Of a DNA stretch of 64,000 nt, positions 44,412-54,011 are shown piece by piece. Positions within the stretch are counted from its first letter, which is position 1. The number at the start of each line of letters is the position of its first letter. Origin of the DNA: Conoideocrella luteorostrata (Eukaryota > Ascomycota > Sordariomycetes > Hypocreales > Clavicipitaceae); NCBI GenBank assembly GCA_032433595.1, contig JASWJB010000061.1, positions 103,599 through 167,598 on the forward strand. Direction: 5' to 3'. Below the pieces are notes generated by a model, which worked only from the letters and a program-made list of their open reading frames with translations, had not been told where the DNA came from and did not search any database. A program made the position numbers and the translations under genes.

Positions 44412-45562
44412 ATGGCTCCTGGAATCACGGCGAACCCGTATGACAATGTCACTACGGCCGATCTGTACACCATCAAGTTTGACAATCTCTTCGACCGGGA
44501 TGAGAAAGAGCTCCAAAAGCTGCTCAGGGCCTGTGAGAGGGATGGGTTCTTTTATCTGGATCTGCAAGGCGTGGGATCTGAGCGCCTTTGGAAGGACTTG
44601 GACCAGCTGAGTGGAATCACTCGACGCTGGTTCGATCAGCCCCGCGCGGTCAAGATGGACACTCCCACGGTGTCGCTGGCACATGGGTGAGTAGGTCGTT
44701 TGTTTAGCACCCAACTACGTGACGAGAAACATGCTTGACACTGACACCACTCCAAAGCTACAAGGCTACCGGCAATCAATCCGGCGCAGTAGAGACGCAC
44801 AAGGATGGATTCGAAGCTTTGAAGGTAAGTACATGATACTAGCCCAGGGCTGGCACGCGTTTTGTCAAACGACGGGATGCCTTGTTCTTACTGACTCTGT
44901 TGTAGATTGGGCGGAGCGAGCTGCTCGGTCGTTGGGCACTTCCCCCGGTTGTCCAAGACAACCTGGCACTGTTTGACCAGTTCAACGCATCCTGCCATTT
45001 CATCTTGAAGCTCCTGCTTGACTGCCTCTCCGACGGCCTCAACCTCAAGGGAAGCGCCAGTCTCGATACCTACCACCGAGACGACGCGCGCTCCAAGAGC
45101 ACCCTCTACTTCCTGCACTACCCCCCCGGCGCTGAGAGTCCTGAGGAGGTCGGCCAGAACATGCACACCGACATCGGCACTCTGACGCTCCTCTTCGCGC
45201 CGCAATGGGGCCTGCAGGTGGCCTCGCCCGTGACGGGCGTCTGGGAGTATGTCACGCCACGACCGAACCACGCCATCGTCAACGTCGCCGACACGCTGAG
45301 GTTCCTGTCCAACAAGCGGTTCCGCTCGGCCCTGCACCGCGTCCTGCCGCTCGGAGGCATCCAGCGGGAGGACCGCTACGCCATTTCGTATTTCCTGAGG
45401 GCGGCGGACTCGACCGAGTTCAAAGACAGCAACGACGCTGATTCGAATGCCAAGAAATGGTACTTGACAAAGTATGAAACGTACGAGCTGCCGCATGAGG
45501 TCCAAGGCAAGCAGACTGTGTTGTCGGGGGGAATGGCACAGGAGCTACAGGTGACGTTTTGA
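44412..45562 (+). CDS. 2-oxoglutarate/Fe(II) oxygenase 2 (paralogue of oxygenase 1)
   Basis: Exons 44412-44686, 44758-44824 and 44906-45562 (introns 71 and 81 bp) give 332 residues, with introns in the same positions as oxygenase 1 and the same 67-nt middle exon. The ATG at 44,412 follows a TTG-led extension. N-terminal CERDGFFYLDLQG; iron ligands His201 and Asp203 (NMHTDIGTLTLLF) and His258 (SALHRVLPLGG). The co-substrate Arg271 is present, but the following Ser of the RxS motif is Ala (DRYAISYFLRAA), unlike oxygenase 1. GC content in the third exon looks higher than in the surroundings, by eye. It is divergent from the D-cysteine desulfhydrase-like gene. Probably the product of an old duplication of oxygenase 1, now with a different substrate or step. 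Confidence 0.9.
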
Positions 45563-46045
45563 GTGACCGATCGTTCTGATGCCTCATTCCTTTTTGCTGG
45601 TTATGGAAATGTGGTTTTCAATTGTCTTTGGGCACTCCCTAGTAAAAGTATGACGTATCGATTTTTAAAAAGGAGAACGAGTGTAGAAGACTTATAATAG
45701 TAGTAGTAAAAACAGGTTCCGAGTCAATCAGTCTCTTAAATGTATGTGATGTGCTATTTCATACCGCTCGCACGCAAAGTTTTTTAACGCTTTACTTCAG
45801 AACATTATCCCTATGCGAATTCAGAACGTGGATCCGCCATTGACTACAAGTTTATTTGTTTCAGTAACCCAGATAGGACTGTTGAGTTTGCTACGTCAAC
45901 TAATAGATCAGGCCTGACTTTCTTAGGAGAACAATATCATACCTGCTCTATCCGGGAAAACAGCACACCCACAACGTCCATGGTGCGCGAATGCCCAACA
46001 AGTTTGCAACTCTGTAAACAACTCGTTGCTCCACGTGAACGAACG

Positions 46046-46373
46046 GGCTAGAACCCTTCTTATAGTTAGTTCGTACGACTTTACCACATTGGCCAAGTCC
46101 AAAACTTCCGTGAGATCTTCGCTACCCTAGATGGCTCTTTTGCCCACACACCAGCCACCTCCTTAATTTATTTCTTTTTTCCTATAACTAAATAGCTATA
46201 ATTATAACGTGTACATACTTTATAACCTCTTATAAATAGCTAAGAAGAGTATCTACTTTGCGTTCCTCTTTATGATAAGGTAAATCTGCTAAGTTCTTGG
46301 CCGCTTTATTCCGTTTGTTGACCCACAGCACGCCACCACAGCGCCCGTACACTGGTGTCCGACACACAACCAG
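46046..46373 (-). repeat. degenerate dispersed repeat, copy C, segments in permuted order
   Basis: On the minus strand, 46,150-46,046 matches the 5' part of copy A (GTGGGCAAAAGAGCCATCTAGGG, then TTTTGGACTTGGCCAA). The block 46,373-46,311 matches its 3' part (GACACCAGTGTACGGGC, then GTGGGTCAACAAAC). The 3' block lies before the 5' block, with about 160 bp between. Either two partial elements lie head to tail or one was rearranged. Confidence 0.55.
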
Positions 46374-46619
46374 CCTACGCAGCTTCAATTTAGTAATGAC
46401 ATTAAATAGGAACCTGAATCGCTTTTAGAAATCTCGCATACAACATGATTGAATAGTTTACCTACCTAATCTAAGATTATTAAGCGTGACCGGCCCGCGA
46501 CTCCACCCCATCGGCTAGCCTGTTGCTCCCGAGGTCGGTGATTGCGCCGTGTCGGAAATCGCTCCTAAGCCCCTTCGCTGGCACCCTCACGGGAGTCTAG
46601 AAATACCTAGCCAATTAAG

Positions 46620-46901
46620 TTAGCTGCTCTGTTCATTGGAGATCTTGAAAGATCCCATCAAATCGCTTCCAAAATCAACGCTGGCGTTGCCTGGATTAAC
46701 AGCGGCCAAGAGTGCCACCTTCAAATTACTCTTCGGCGGTGGCAGCAGAGTGGGATTGGCAGGGAGCAAGAAGAAGTCGGCTGGGTGGCATATGCTCATG
46801 TGTAGGCTACGCACGTTGCTCCGTAATATGGGCAACCATTCGTGCATCGGGATTGGTGATAAAAATATAGATACAGACAGGGCCAACACAGTCCAGGTCA
46901 T
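46620..46901 (-). CDS. uncertain small ORF, unknown
   Basis: 93 codons from an ATG to TAA with a hydrophobic N-terminus (MTWTVLALSVSIFL) and a Pro-rich middle (LLPANPTLLPPPKS). The composition is protein-like, and the end may be the last exon of a lost gene. No family recognised, and a longer overlapping frame exists on the other strand. It may be non-coding. Confidence 0.2.
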   Translation of the reverse strand: MTWTVLALSVSIFLSPIPMHEWLPILRSNVRSLHMSICHPADFFLLPANPTLLPPPKSNLKVALLAAVNPGNASVDFGSDLMGSFKISNEQSS

Positions 46902-47547
46902 ACGGGCTCGCTATGATCAGCGGGAATTCTTATTCTTAGAAAAAACGCACATACAGGGCATAGCGTCTGCGTTTGGTGGAGCCTCCCACCACGGAGTAAG
47001 CTAGAAGTATCTGAATATACCAAGTAGCAGGTTGCGGACCTCACCCCCATGCATTACAACGCGCAAAAGGAATCCGTCTTCGAAATGGCAAAAGGGAACA
47101 AAAGGATTTCTGCACCATACTCTTCTCGTCTCAACAGGCGCAGAACTCCGTACCCATTGCCGCTTAAGCACTTTATAGACCAAGTCGGTTCACGGGCGCT
47201 CGGCCAGCGTCCGAGGCCTCCTGGCTTGCACAGCCGCTGTTGGTTGGGGCTGCCGCCGAGCGCCTGGACCAGAGCTGTCTGGTTTGCTAAGCCCCTGCGG
47301 CTCTGGCAAATCGCTGGGGCCACTGCTAGGCTCATATGGCAGGATGCAAGCCGTCAGGCAGGATAGCTGCGTCATAGCTAGCTGGCTGGCACTGCCCTCT
47401 TCAGGCCAAGGCTCAAGCCAACAAAACAGATTCATGACGATAAATACACATATTCAATATGCTTAAAAGCCATCACACGCGTGGCTTGACTTTTTAACAG
47501 CTTTTAATTTTTTTTATCGTCGTTAGGTGACCCTTCAAAACAGAATT

Positions 47548-49425
47548 ATGAAGGTGCTTCTTCTTGCCACAGTCTCGGCCCTGGGCTGCACTGCGCTGTC
47601 AAGCAAGACCAGCCAGCATTTGGTGCTGCGCAGAGTTCTCCGAACTAAAGAGAATGGAGCCAACGATGACTTGGCATCTTACAATTTCACCATGCCAGTG
47701 GACCACTTTGACCCCTCTAATAAAGATACCTACCCGAACAGATATTTTGTCAATGACACCTACTACAAGTCGGGCGGCCCTGTCATCATCCACGACCACG
47801 GGGAAGCTGGCATTGCCGACCGCGATCTGGATGAGGATGGCGTCCAGATTCTGCCCTTGCGGCTAGCTGCCAAGCTGAACGGCCTGGTCATCGACTGGGA
47901 GCATCGATACTATGGATACAGCAGACCGGTGCGGCTAAATGATACGACCGGCCAACCGTTACGTGGCGCTGCGGGATACAAATACCTGACCGTTGAACAG
48001 GCACTCGAGGATGTGGCTTACTTTGCAAACAACTTCAACAAAACCCGTCTCGACAAGAACAAGGTGATTCGAGACACAACCAGCCTGGACCCATACCATA
48101 CTCCTTGGATCTTTGTCGGTGGCTCGTACCCCGGCAATCGCGCAGCTTGGATGCGCATCAAGTACCCAGACATCATTTACGCCTCTTATGCGTCCAGCGC
48201 TCCTGTTCAAGACCAGTTTGATGGGTCTTTCTACTACAATGTCGTGGCGCGCTCCATGCCGACCAACTGTAGCACCGACATGAAGGCCGCCATCAAGTAC
48301 TTCGACCAGACTCTGGCCACTGGCGCGATCAACGACATCGATCAAATCAAGGCAGCGGTTTCCATTGCCGCTAGCCGGGACGCAAACATTAGCACTTTCG
48401 ATACCGGTCTCGACAGTACAAACTTTGACACGGCTTCGGACCTAGCTAATGCTATCACCCTCGGCTCCGGTTTTCAAACCTACGCACCCGGCCGCACCAC
48501 CATAGTTCTGTGTGACTACGCCCAGAGATTTAACACCAAGAGCTTCTTAAAGGACATTATCAAAGCACGCGGTGTTGTGCAACAAACTGCGGTCCTCATT
48601 GAAAACCCCGGAGACAACGCGCCTACCGAGAATGGAATTGCGGCCACTCATGGCCGGGACGGCGGCAAATACGCATTTTTAGCCATCATTTACGGCATAG
48701 TGCAAGCTAAAAAGTCTCTCGCTGACTATCGAAGCAACTTTGTGTCATCCCCCGGAATCAGCGCAAAAGTAGATGACATGAGTTGGAATTGGCAGGTTGT
48801 ATCTCAGCTTGGAAATTTTCTCGGCTCCGATCCTAACAACGTCACTGTTGTCAGCAAGCTGTGCAATTCGACTGCCATCGCAGACATACTCTATAAACGT
48901 GAGATCTTCACTGGGTTTTCAGCCTCCGATTTCCCCAAAGAACTCCAGATCAAGGGCTTGGAAGCTCTTGGCGGGTGGAACATGTCAGTCAGCAATGTCA
49001 TGTTCACAAATGGACAATTTGATCCTTGGCGATCGTACTCTGTGGCTAGTGAGGAGGTCGGGGCCCCAAAGAGAACAGTCAGTCAGTCAGTGCCCAAATG
49101 CAACCAATTGCCACAATCTGGTGACGTGTTTGGCCTTGTCTTCGCAGGGGGGGCTCATGCCGACGATATGTCACAATCCACCGGTTCTACGAAAGGGGCC
49201 TCTTTGGACCAAGGCCTAGAACTGTTCCTCAAAGCCTGGGAAGTTTGGGCGCCGTGCTTCAACCAGAGCCGCGATGACATCAGAAATGGCAAAGGTGTGG
49301 ATGGGAATGGGCATGGCGCGAATGGGAGTACGATTTCTCAGAATAGCAGAGCCACCCGAGAAAGGTGCACTCCAATGGCTTACATAGGCGCTCTTCTTAT
49401 GCTCGCTACAGTCTTTGCCGTTTGA
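47548..49425 (+). CDS. S28 family serine carboxypeptidase, secreted, probably GPI-anchored
   Basis: Pro-X carboxypeptidase / dipeptidyl-peptidase-II type enzyme cleaving after proline. 625 residues, one exon. The ATG at 47,548 (MKVLLLATVSALGCTALS) gives a clear signal peptide; the upstream frame begins with GTG. Domain motifs: YNFTMPVDHFDPSN, VIDWEHRYYGYSRPV, the nucleophile Ser193 in FVGGSYPGNRAAW (the family usually has GGSYGG), Asp492 in FTNGQFDPW and His537 in GGAHADDM. Many N-glycosylation sequons are present. The C-terminus ends in a Ser/Gly-rich linker and a hydrophobic tail (MAYIGALLMLATVFAV) with no charged end, a GPI-attachment pattern. It stands alone, flanked by repeat-rich DNA. 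Likely roles are extracellular peptide use or wall-associated proteolysis. Confidence 0.9.
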   Translation: MKVLLLATVSALGCTALSSKTSQHLVLRRVLRTKENGANDDLASYNFTMPVDHFDPSNKDTYPNRYFVNDTYYKSGGPVIIHDHGEAGIADRDLDEDGVQILPLRLAAKLNGLVIDWEHRYYGYSRPVRLNDTTGQPLRGAAGYKYLTVEQALEDVAYFANNFNKTRLDKNKVIRDTTSLDPYHTPWIFVGGSYPGNRAAWMRIKYPDIIYASYASSAPVQDQFDGSFYYNVVARSMPTNCSTDMKAAIKYFDQTLATGAINDIDQIKAAVSIAASRDANISTFDTGLDSTNFDTASDLANAITLGSGFQTYAPGRTTIVLCDYAQRFNTKSFLKDIIKARGVVQQTAVLIENPGDNAPTENGIAATHGRDGGKYAFLAIIYGIVQAKKSLADYRSNFVSSPGISAKVDDMSWNWQVVSQLGNFLGSDPNNVTVVSKLCNSTAIADILYKREIFTGFSASDFPKELQIKGLEALGGWNMSVSNVMFTNGQFDPWRSYSVASEEVGAPKRTVSQSVPKCNQLPQSGDVFGLVFAGGAHADDMSQSTGSTKGASLDQGLELFLKAWEVWAPCFNQSRDDIRNGKGVDGNGHGANGSTISQNSRATRERCTPMAYIGALLMLATVFAV

Positions 49426-50410
49426 TAAATAAGATTTGTTCTATTGTTAGTTTAGTGTGACGTGCTGACCCGGTTAGCGGCTTAGTCGATATACTCATAT
49501 TTAATCCCTTGAGCGATTTTAACTTGCGGCACTTTTTCCCAATTTTGGCGATGTTTGTCATAATTGCCGTGCTTGACGGTGGTAGTGAATATTCATTTGA
49601 GGTACAAAGCCCAAGACGATTTGTTAGTACAATATTTTGCTCAGATATATAACCCCTTCATCCCTTAGCTATGGCGATGCGAGGCGATGATGATAATGAT
49701 AATGATGAAGCCCGAAAGCAGCTCCACAGAGCCTACAGTACGTATAGATGTTGAGACTAGAGATGCTTGTCAGCACGAGTAGCGCCGTAAATAGCTGGAA
49801 TCTTCGTATAGTGAGGCATTGCCTCGGATAACGAGGCAGTGCAAGGAAGGCAGAAGACATCGATAGAAGAAGAAAGGTGCTATAAATAAGAGGCTTTCAG
49901 GCCCGTCAGGAAGTTCAGGATCATCAATTCAATTCAATTCAGTCAGAATTGTAACCCTTCTATTCCTATCAATTTTCCACTGCTCAAAATTGTTCAAAGT
50001 GCTCATAACGCAACAACAGACGACTCTATTTAATTTTCAAGTTTCTTACAATCGTAAAATGTTTACCTCCTCCCGGTAACACCGCTTTATTGCCTCATGG
50101 ACAGCATTCAAACAACCCTTCTCTATATAACTCTCTCCATCAGGCTAAACATTGCTGAAACACAAGCAACATGTTCTCGTGAATACCAGGATACGTTATT
50201 TCCCTTTATATGTGTTCAGAGATGTGGAATGAATGAAGCTTATAATGTCCTTTCTTAAAAGTTTCTAAGAAATCGGTGAGTATCTACGCGCCAGCCCGGC
50301 CGATAACGCAATTACCCTCGTACTCCCAGATGCATACTCATAGGGATCATCTGAAATCATTTTCTAGCATGAGCGATAAACGGTGAGTTGCGAGGTCTTT
50401 CTTGACTTAC

Positions 50411-51012
50411 TTTCTCCCCGTCTGCAAAATGGCCTGCTGGTACTGCTTGAGGCCCTTCCAAGCCCCCACTCCATGGAATGTATGCTGGATGCCTAAGAAG
50501 AGAAATGGCTGATGGCCCCGTCTGATTTGACAAGGGCAAGCATGGCGGCTGCCTTAATCGAAGGCGGGCCACCTTTGAGCGGTCTCTTTAGTGCGTTTTC
50601 ATTAGGATACATCTCAATGAAGGTGTCATAATAGTCATGGGAGGCGGCTACATCAGTCTGGTCCGAGTTCTTGGCTTGGTCGAGTTTGGGCATAGCCCAT
50701 GATGAGGATACGGAAATGACGGAGGAAGCATACATATTGAAATGACTAGCAGCTTCCGCGGCGGATTCAGGGGGCAACAGGACCCAGTTTGAAAACTGGA
50801 GTCTTCCGACGGGGAAAACTACTACGTGTGTGGTGGATACATGTTAGCGGCAACCGGGGTCCCCAGGAGTGTGTTAATAGAGACCGACTAGAAGCAAATA
50901 GCGCGGAAAAACTAGCAACTAAACCCAAAGTAGAATGACATGACGCACTTACGTTATAGTAGTTTATTGCCGTACCTATGCGTAATGCGGCCGGCCGCAA
51001 GTCGAGGTGCAT
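50411..51012 (-). pseudogene. possible decayed multi-exon gene, unknown
   Basis: An ATG at 51,012 starts 20 codons (MHLDLRPAALRIGTAINYYN) ending at a consensus GTAAGT donor (50,952). A further open block at about 50,829-50,500 (SSWAMPKLDQAKNSDQTD...GGPPSIKAAAMLAL) has protein-like composition. A third block (GVGAWKGLKQYQQAILQ) ends at another GTAAGT donor at 50,410. The phases between the blocks do not join with the acceptors I can see. I read it as a broken gene or one with misjudged introns. Family not recognised. Confidence 0.25.
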
Positions 51013-52698
51013 TGATGAGGCATCGTAATTTCCCTAGGCAGCGTTGTTCAAAGCCTAATCGCCAGCTCTAACGTGAATACAGTAATGGTGAAAATATTTC
51101 ACGTTTGACGGGTTCTGTGAATATTATTATTGCTGCTGTAAGAGAAATAACTTAAAACTACGGCTGCTCAGGATGACACGGACACCTTTGACTTAACAAC
51201 TAACGCGTGGCGAAAGTATACAGGTCGCTCTCCGAAAGACATTTTCGTAAGTAGAGCACGAATCCAATGTGGATACCATTAGGCTACTTAGAATGCAAGC
51301 AATGAGCGTCAGGGGGCAAGTACGGTGCTCGTGACTTCAATCATTCAATATTTCTATGCTGCTCCTCTGACGTTTAAAAGGAAGATTTGCGCAAACAAAT
51401 TGCCATCGCAGTCAAAGTAGTTTCTCCTTGACAGATCCTGTGCGCTGAGTTTCTGGATTTACATACCGGCGGCATGTTCTAATGTGTCAGTCGGGAAGAA
51501 TTTATGCTCTAAAGCAATATTACTATCGCCCCTGCTCAACATATTTCATACACTACGGCCGTCTATAATTACAGAATAGGAGTGAATATAGAGAATTTAA
51601 TGTGGAGGTTGTATAAACCGTGGTGTCTCGAGGGATCACAAGTGCCAGACCATGTTGCAAGGCTAAATCCCTATTCAAAGTTTTGGACCGTTGCTAGAAA
51701 TGTCACCACGATGCTGGTTATGTCAACCTGCTTTTTCCTCTCCGTCTTCTGGAGTAGCGACCAGCTTAAATGTAATTCAGGGTGAGGATGCGGAGTGCGC
51801 AAGCTGGTTTTGACGGAGTGGTTCCTTCGTTGCAGCTGCACCGGACCCTACATCGGAATTGACGGCAATGTACCAGCTGTTGTGGTCGGGACTGGATGAC
51901 TAAGTCGACCGGGAGACACTCTTCGCTTTGGGGGAAATATGTTGGTCAAACAATATTCGTTTCAGGTCCAAGCCGCTGCAGCGGTTTCAATTGTGGAGAT
52001 GGAAACCCTCCCCGTGGTTCAGGTTCGTGGGCCGCTGTCGAGGTTACAACATGTCCATGTGCATATGTGCGGGACGACACATGATTGCTGTTGCTTTTTC
52101 CGACAATTTTGTAAATCAATGCATGCGAGCGCATCCGCACGGCCGTCAAAATCTGATTGTTTATTCCCACTCTGTCAATTGGTGCGTGAATTTGCACACC
52201 CGCCGCCAGCCGGCCCCACAAGCGGCGCCAAGCCGGGTGCATACCAGACATTTGTGGTGCCAAGTTTGGTACAAATTAAATCCAGTACCTCCGAGTGGAT
52301 TGCTCTAGACAGTTCAGGCTGTCACATAAAGCAGGCGACATATGGATGTTTGGTTTGGCCGCCTAAAAAGTGCGTATGAGACACTCCACCTGCATTGTTC
52401 CATAGCCAAGCCCACACGGGACCTGGCAAAATGCCCAGATAAACGTGGATTTCCTCTTCGACTATACACGGATGAGGCAATTAAGGGGATAGCCTGAACC
52501 GAAATATAGGCGTCGATGGACGCCTTAGTCTAAAAAGAATCATCTGATCTAGGCCAACTAGCTGTTGGGGCGCGGGGCCCAGTCTGGTGGGATGGTTACC
52601 TGCCATTCTCGAGGAAGGACGATTTCCAGCCTACAGCTAGTGTCCGCTCACTTGTTGCCATGCCCAATTGGGGTCCATGAATGGCTAGGGGCAGAAAG

Positions 52699-52705
52699 TA
52701 TATAA
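52699..52705 (+). promoter_or_regulatory. TATA box of the AA11 LPMO gene
   Basis: TATATAA 190 bp before the ATG, followed by a long pyrimidine-rich leader (about 52,780-52,880), a common pattern for highly expressed fungal genes. Confidence 0.5.
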
Positions 52706-52888
52706 GTAAATGGCTGTTGGCATGTCATCTCATGATCCAAACCGCCATCACCATCATCGCTTTCATTCTTTGATTTGTTGTGTTTTCATTCATTCAACGC
52801 TTCACGTTGCAGTCTCTCTTTTAGATTCGTTCTTTTCTTTTTTTTTCATTCACGTCGAACGTCGAATTTCAATTTTCACTCTTTCAAG

Positions 52889-54011
52889 ATGAAGGTTTTC
52901 TCGATCACCGCGCTCACGGTCCTGTCCGCGTCGGGCTTCGCCGCCGCCCACATGGAGATGAAGGATCCCCCTCCTCTGCGATCAAAGTTCAACAAGTTCA
53001 CCACCAACACGGACTATGACATGACGTCGCCCATGGCAGCCAACGGCGCCAACTTTCCATGCAAGGGTCACTTGAGCGTGCTCGGTTCTGCCCAGGCCCA
53101 AACCGTTGCCGACTGGACTCCCGGCCAGCCTCAGAGCTTGACCATCACCGGCGGCGCCAACCACAACGGAGGTAGTTGCCAGGCTTCTCTGTCTTTCGAC
53201 GACGGCAAGACATGGAAGGTGATTCACTCGTGGATTGGTAACTGCCCCACCGCAGGCGAATCCAAGTATCAGTTTACGGTGCCTCAAGATACGCCTGCTG
53301 GTAAGGCACTGTTCGCCTGGTCCTGGTTCAACCAAGTTGGAAATCGCGAGATGTACATGAACTGCGCCGCCATCAACATCAAGGACGGCGGCAAGAAGAA
53401 GCGCGGAAGCACACAGTCACTGCAGAGCCGTCCCGAAATGTTTGTCGCCAACGTTGGCAAGGGCTGTGGCACCAGCGAAGGTACCGACTTGATGTTCCCC
53501 AATCCTGGCCCAGATGTCGACATGAACTCCAAGAAGACTGCTCCTCCAACTGGAAGCTGCCCGGGATCGACCCCCTATGGCTCTTCGCCTGCTCCTGCCC
53601 CCGCTCCTGCGCCTGGAAAGCCTAGTCCATCCGCCTCATCCTCCTCTGCGGGTCCGGCCAAGCCTACTGCCACAACCCCGTCCAAGGTGAACAACGGCCA
53701 GACCAAACCGTCAACTCCTACCAAGAAGCCAGAGCCTGTGCCTGTTCCCGCCCCAAGTAGGATCCCTGAGACGCCTTCTGAGGACAACGAAAAGTGCACC
53801 CCGGGAGCCTTCGCCTGTTCATCCGATACTCTAGCCTGGCAAGTCTGCGCCGTATCCCAAAGCTGGGTGGTAAGTTCCCCTTTCCGACAACTAATACGCG
53901 TGTTGCATTGCTGACAATCATCATTAGCGCATTGCCGAGTGTGGTTCCGGACAGGTTTGCCAGTTTAACAAGGCCAACAACACTCCTTACTGCGTTGCCA
54001 AGAAGGCATAA
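52889..54011 (+). CDS. AA11-type lytic polysaccharide monooxygenase with C-terminal Cys-rich module
   Basis: Copper enzyme that oxidatively cleaves chitin or related polysaccharides. Exons 52889-53869 and 53928-54011 (58-bp intron) give 354 residues. The ATG at 52,889 is used rather than the longer frame because a signal peptide follows directly (residues 1-20, ending GFAAA) and exposes His21 as the N-terminal copper ligand (HMEMKDPPPLRSKFN). The second ligand is His92 in TGGANHNGGSC; the axial Tyr region is NREMYMNCAAI. After the catalytic domain comes a Pro/Ala/Ser/Thr-rich linker (about 225-305), then a module with six Cys (CTPGAFACS ... GSGQVCQFN ... PYCVAKK), like the X278 module of AA11 proteins. 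The second half of that module lies in exon 2. Family assignment rests on the N-terminal pattern and layout. Confidence 0.85.

Larger units (their letters stand above)
45563..47547. other. intergenic, repeat remnants
   Basis: Contains rearranged repeat copy C and an uncertain minus-strand frame at 46,620-46,901. The 47,040-47,440 part is GC-rich with open frames on both strands but no recognisable protein. Confidence 0.45.
49426..52888. other. 3.5-kb gene-poor stretch
   Basis: Contains one weak multi-exon candidate (50,411-51,012, minus) and a short CAATT repeat near 49,925-49,940. A Cys-containing stretch around 51,830-52,300 (plus) gives no consistent frame. The last 200 bp are the LPMO promoter, with a CT-rich leader. 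Confidence 0.45.

Noticed and set aside
39160..45562. Reading the 2OG oxygenases plus ACC-deaminase homologue as an ethylene/ACC pathway
   Set aside because: The PLP enzyme has the Ser/Thr pair of D-cysteine desulfhydrase, and the oxygenases match only the broad IPNS/ACC-oxidase superfamily. The plant-style pathway is not supported.
46636..47004. 122-codon plus-strand ORF
   Set aside because: Antisense to an equally weak minus-strand frame; no signal peptide, domain or promoter features.
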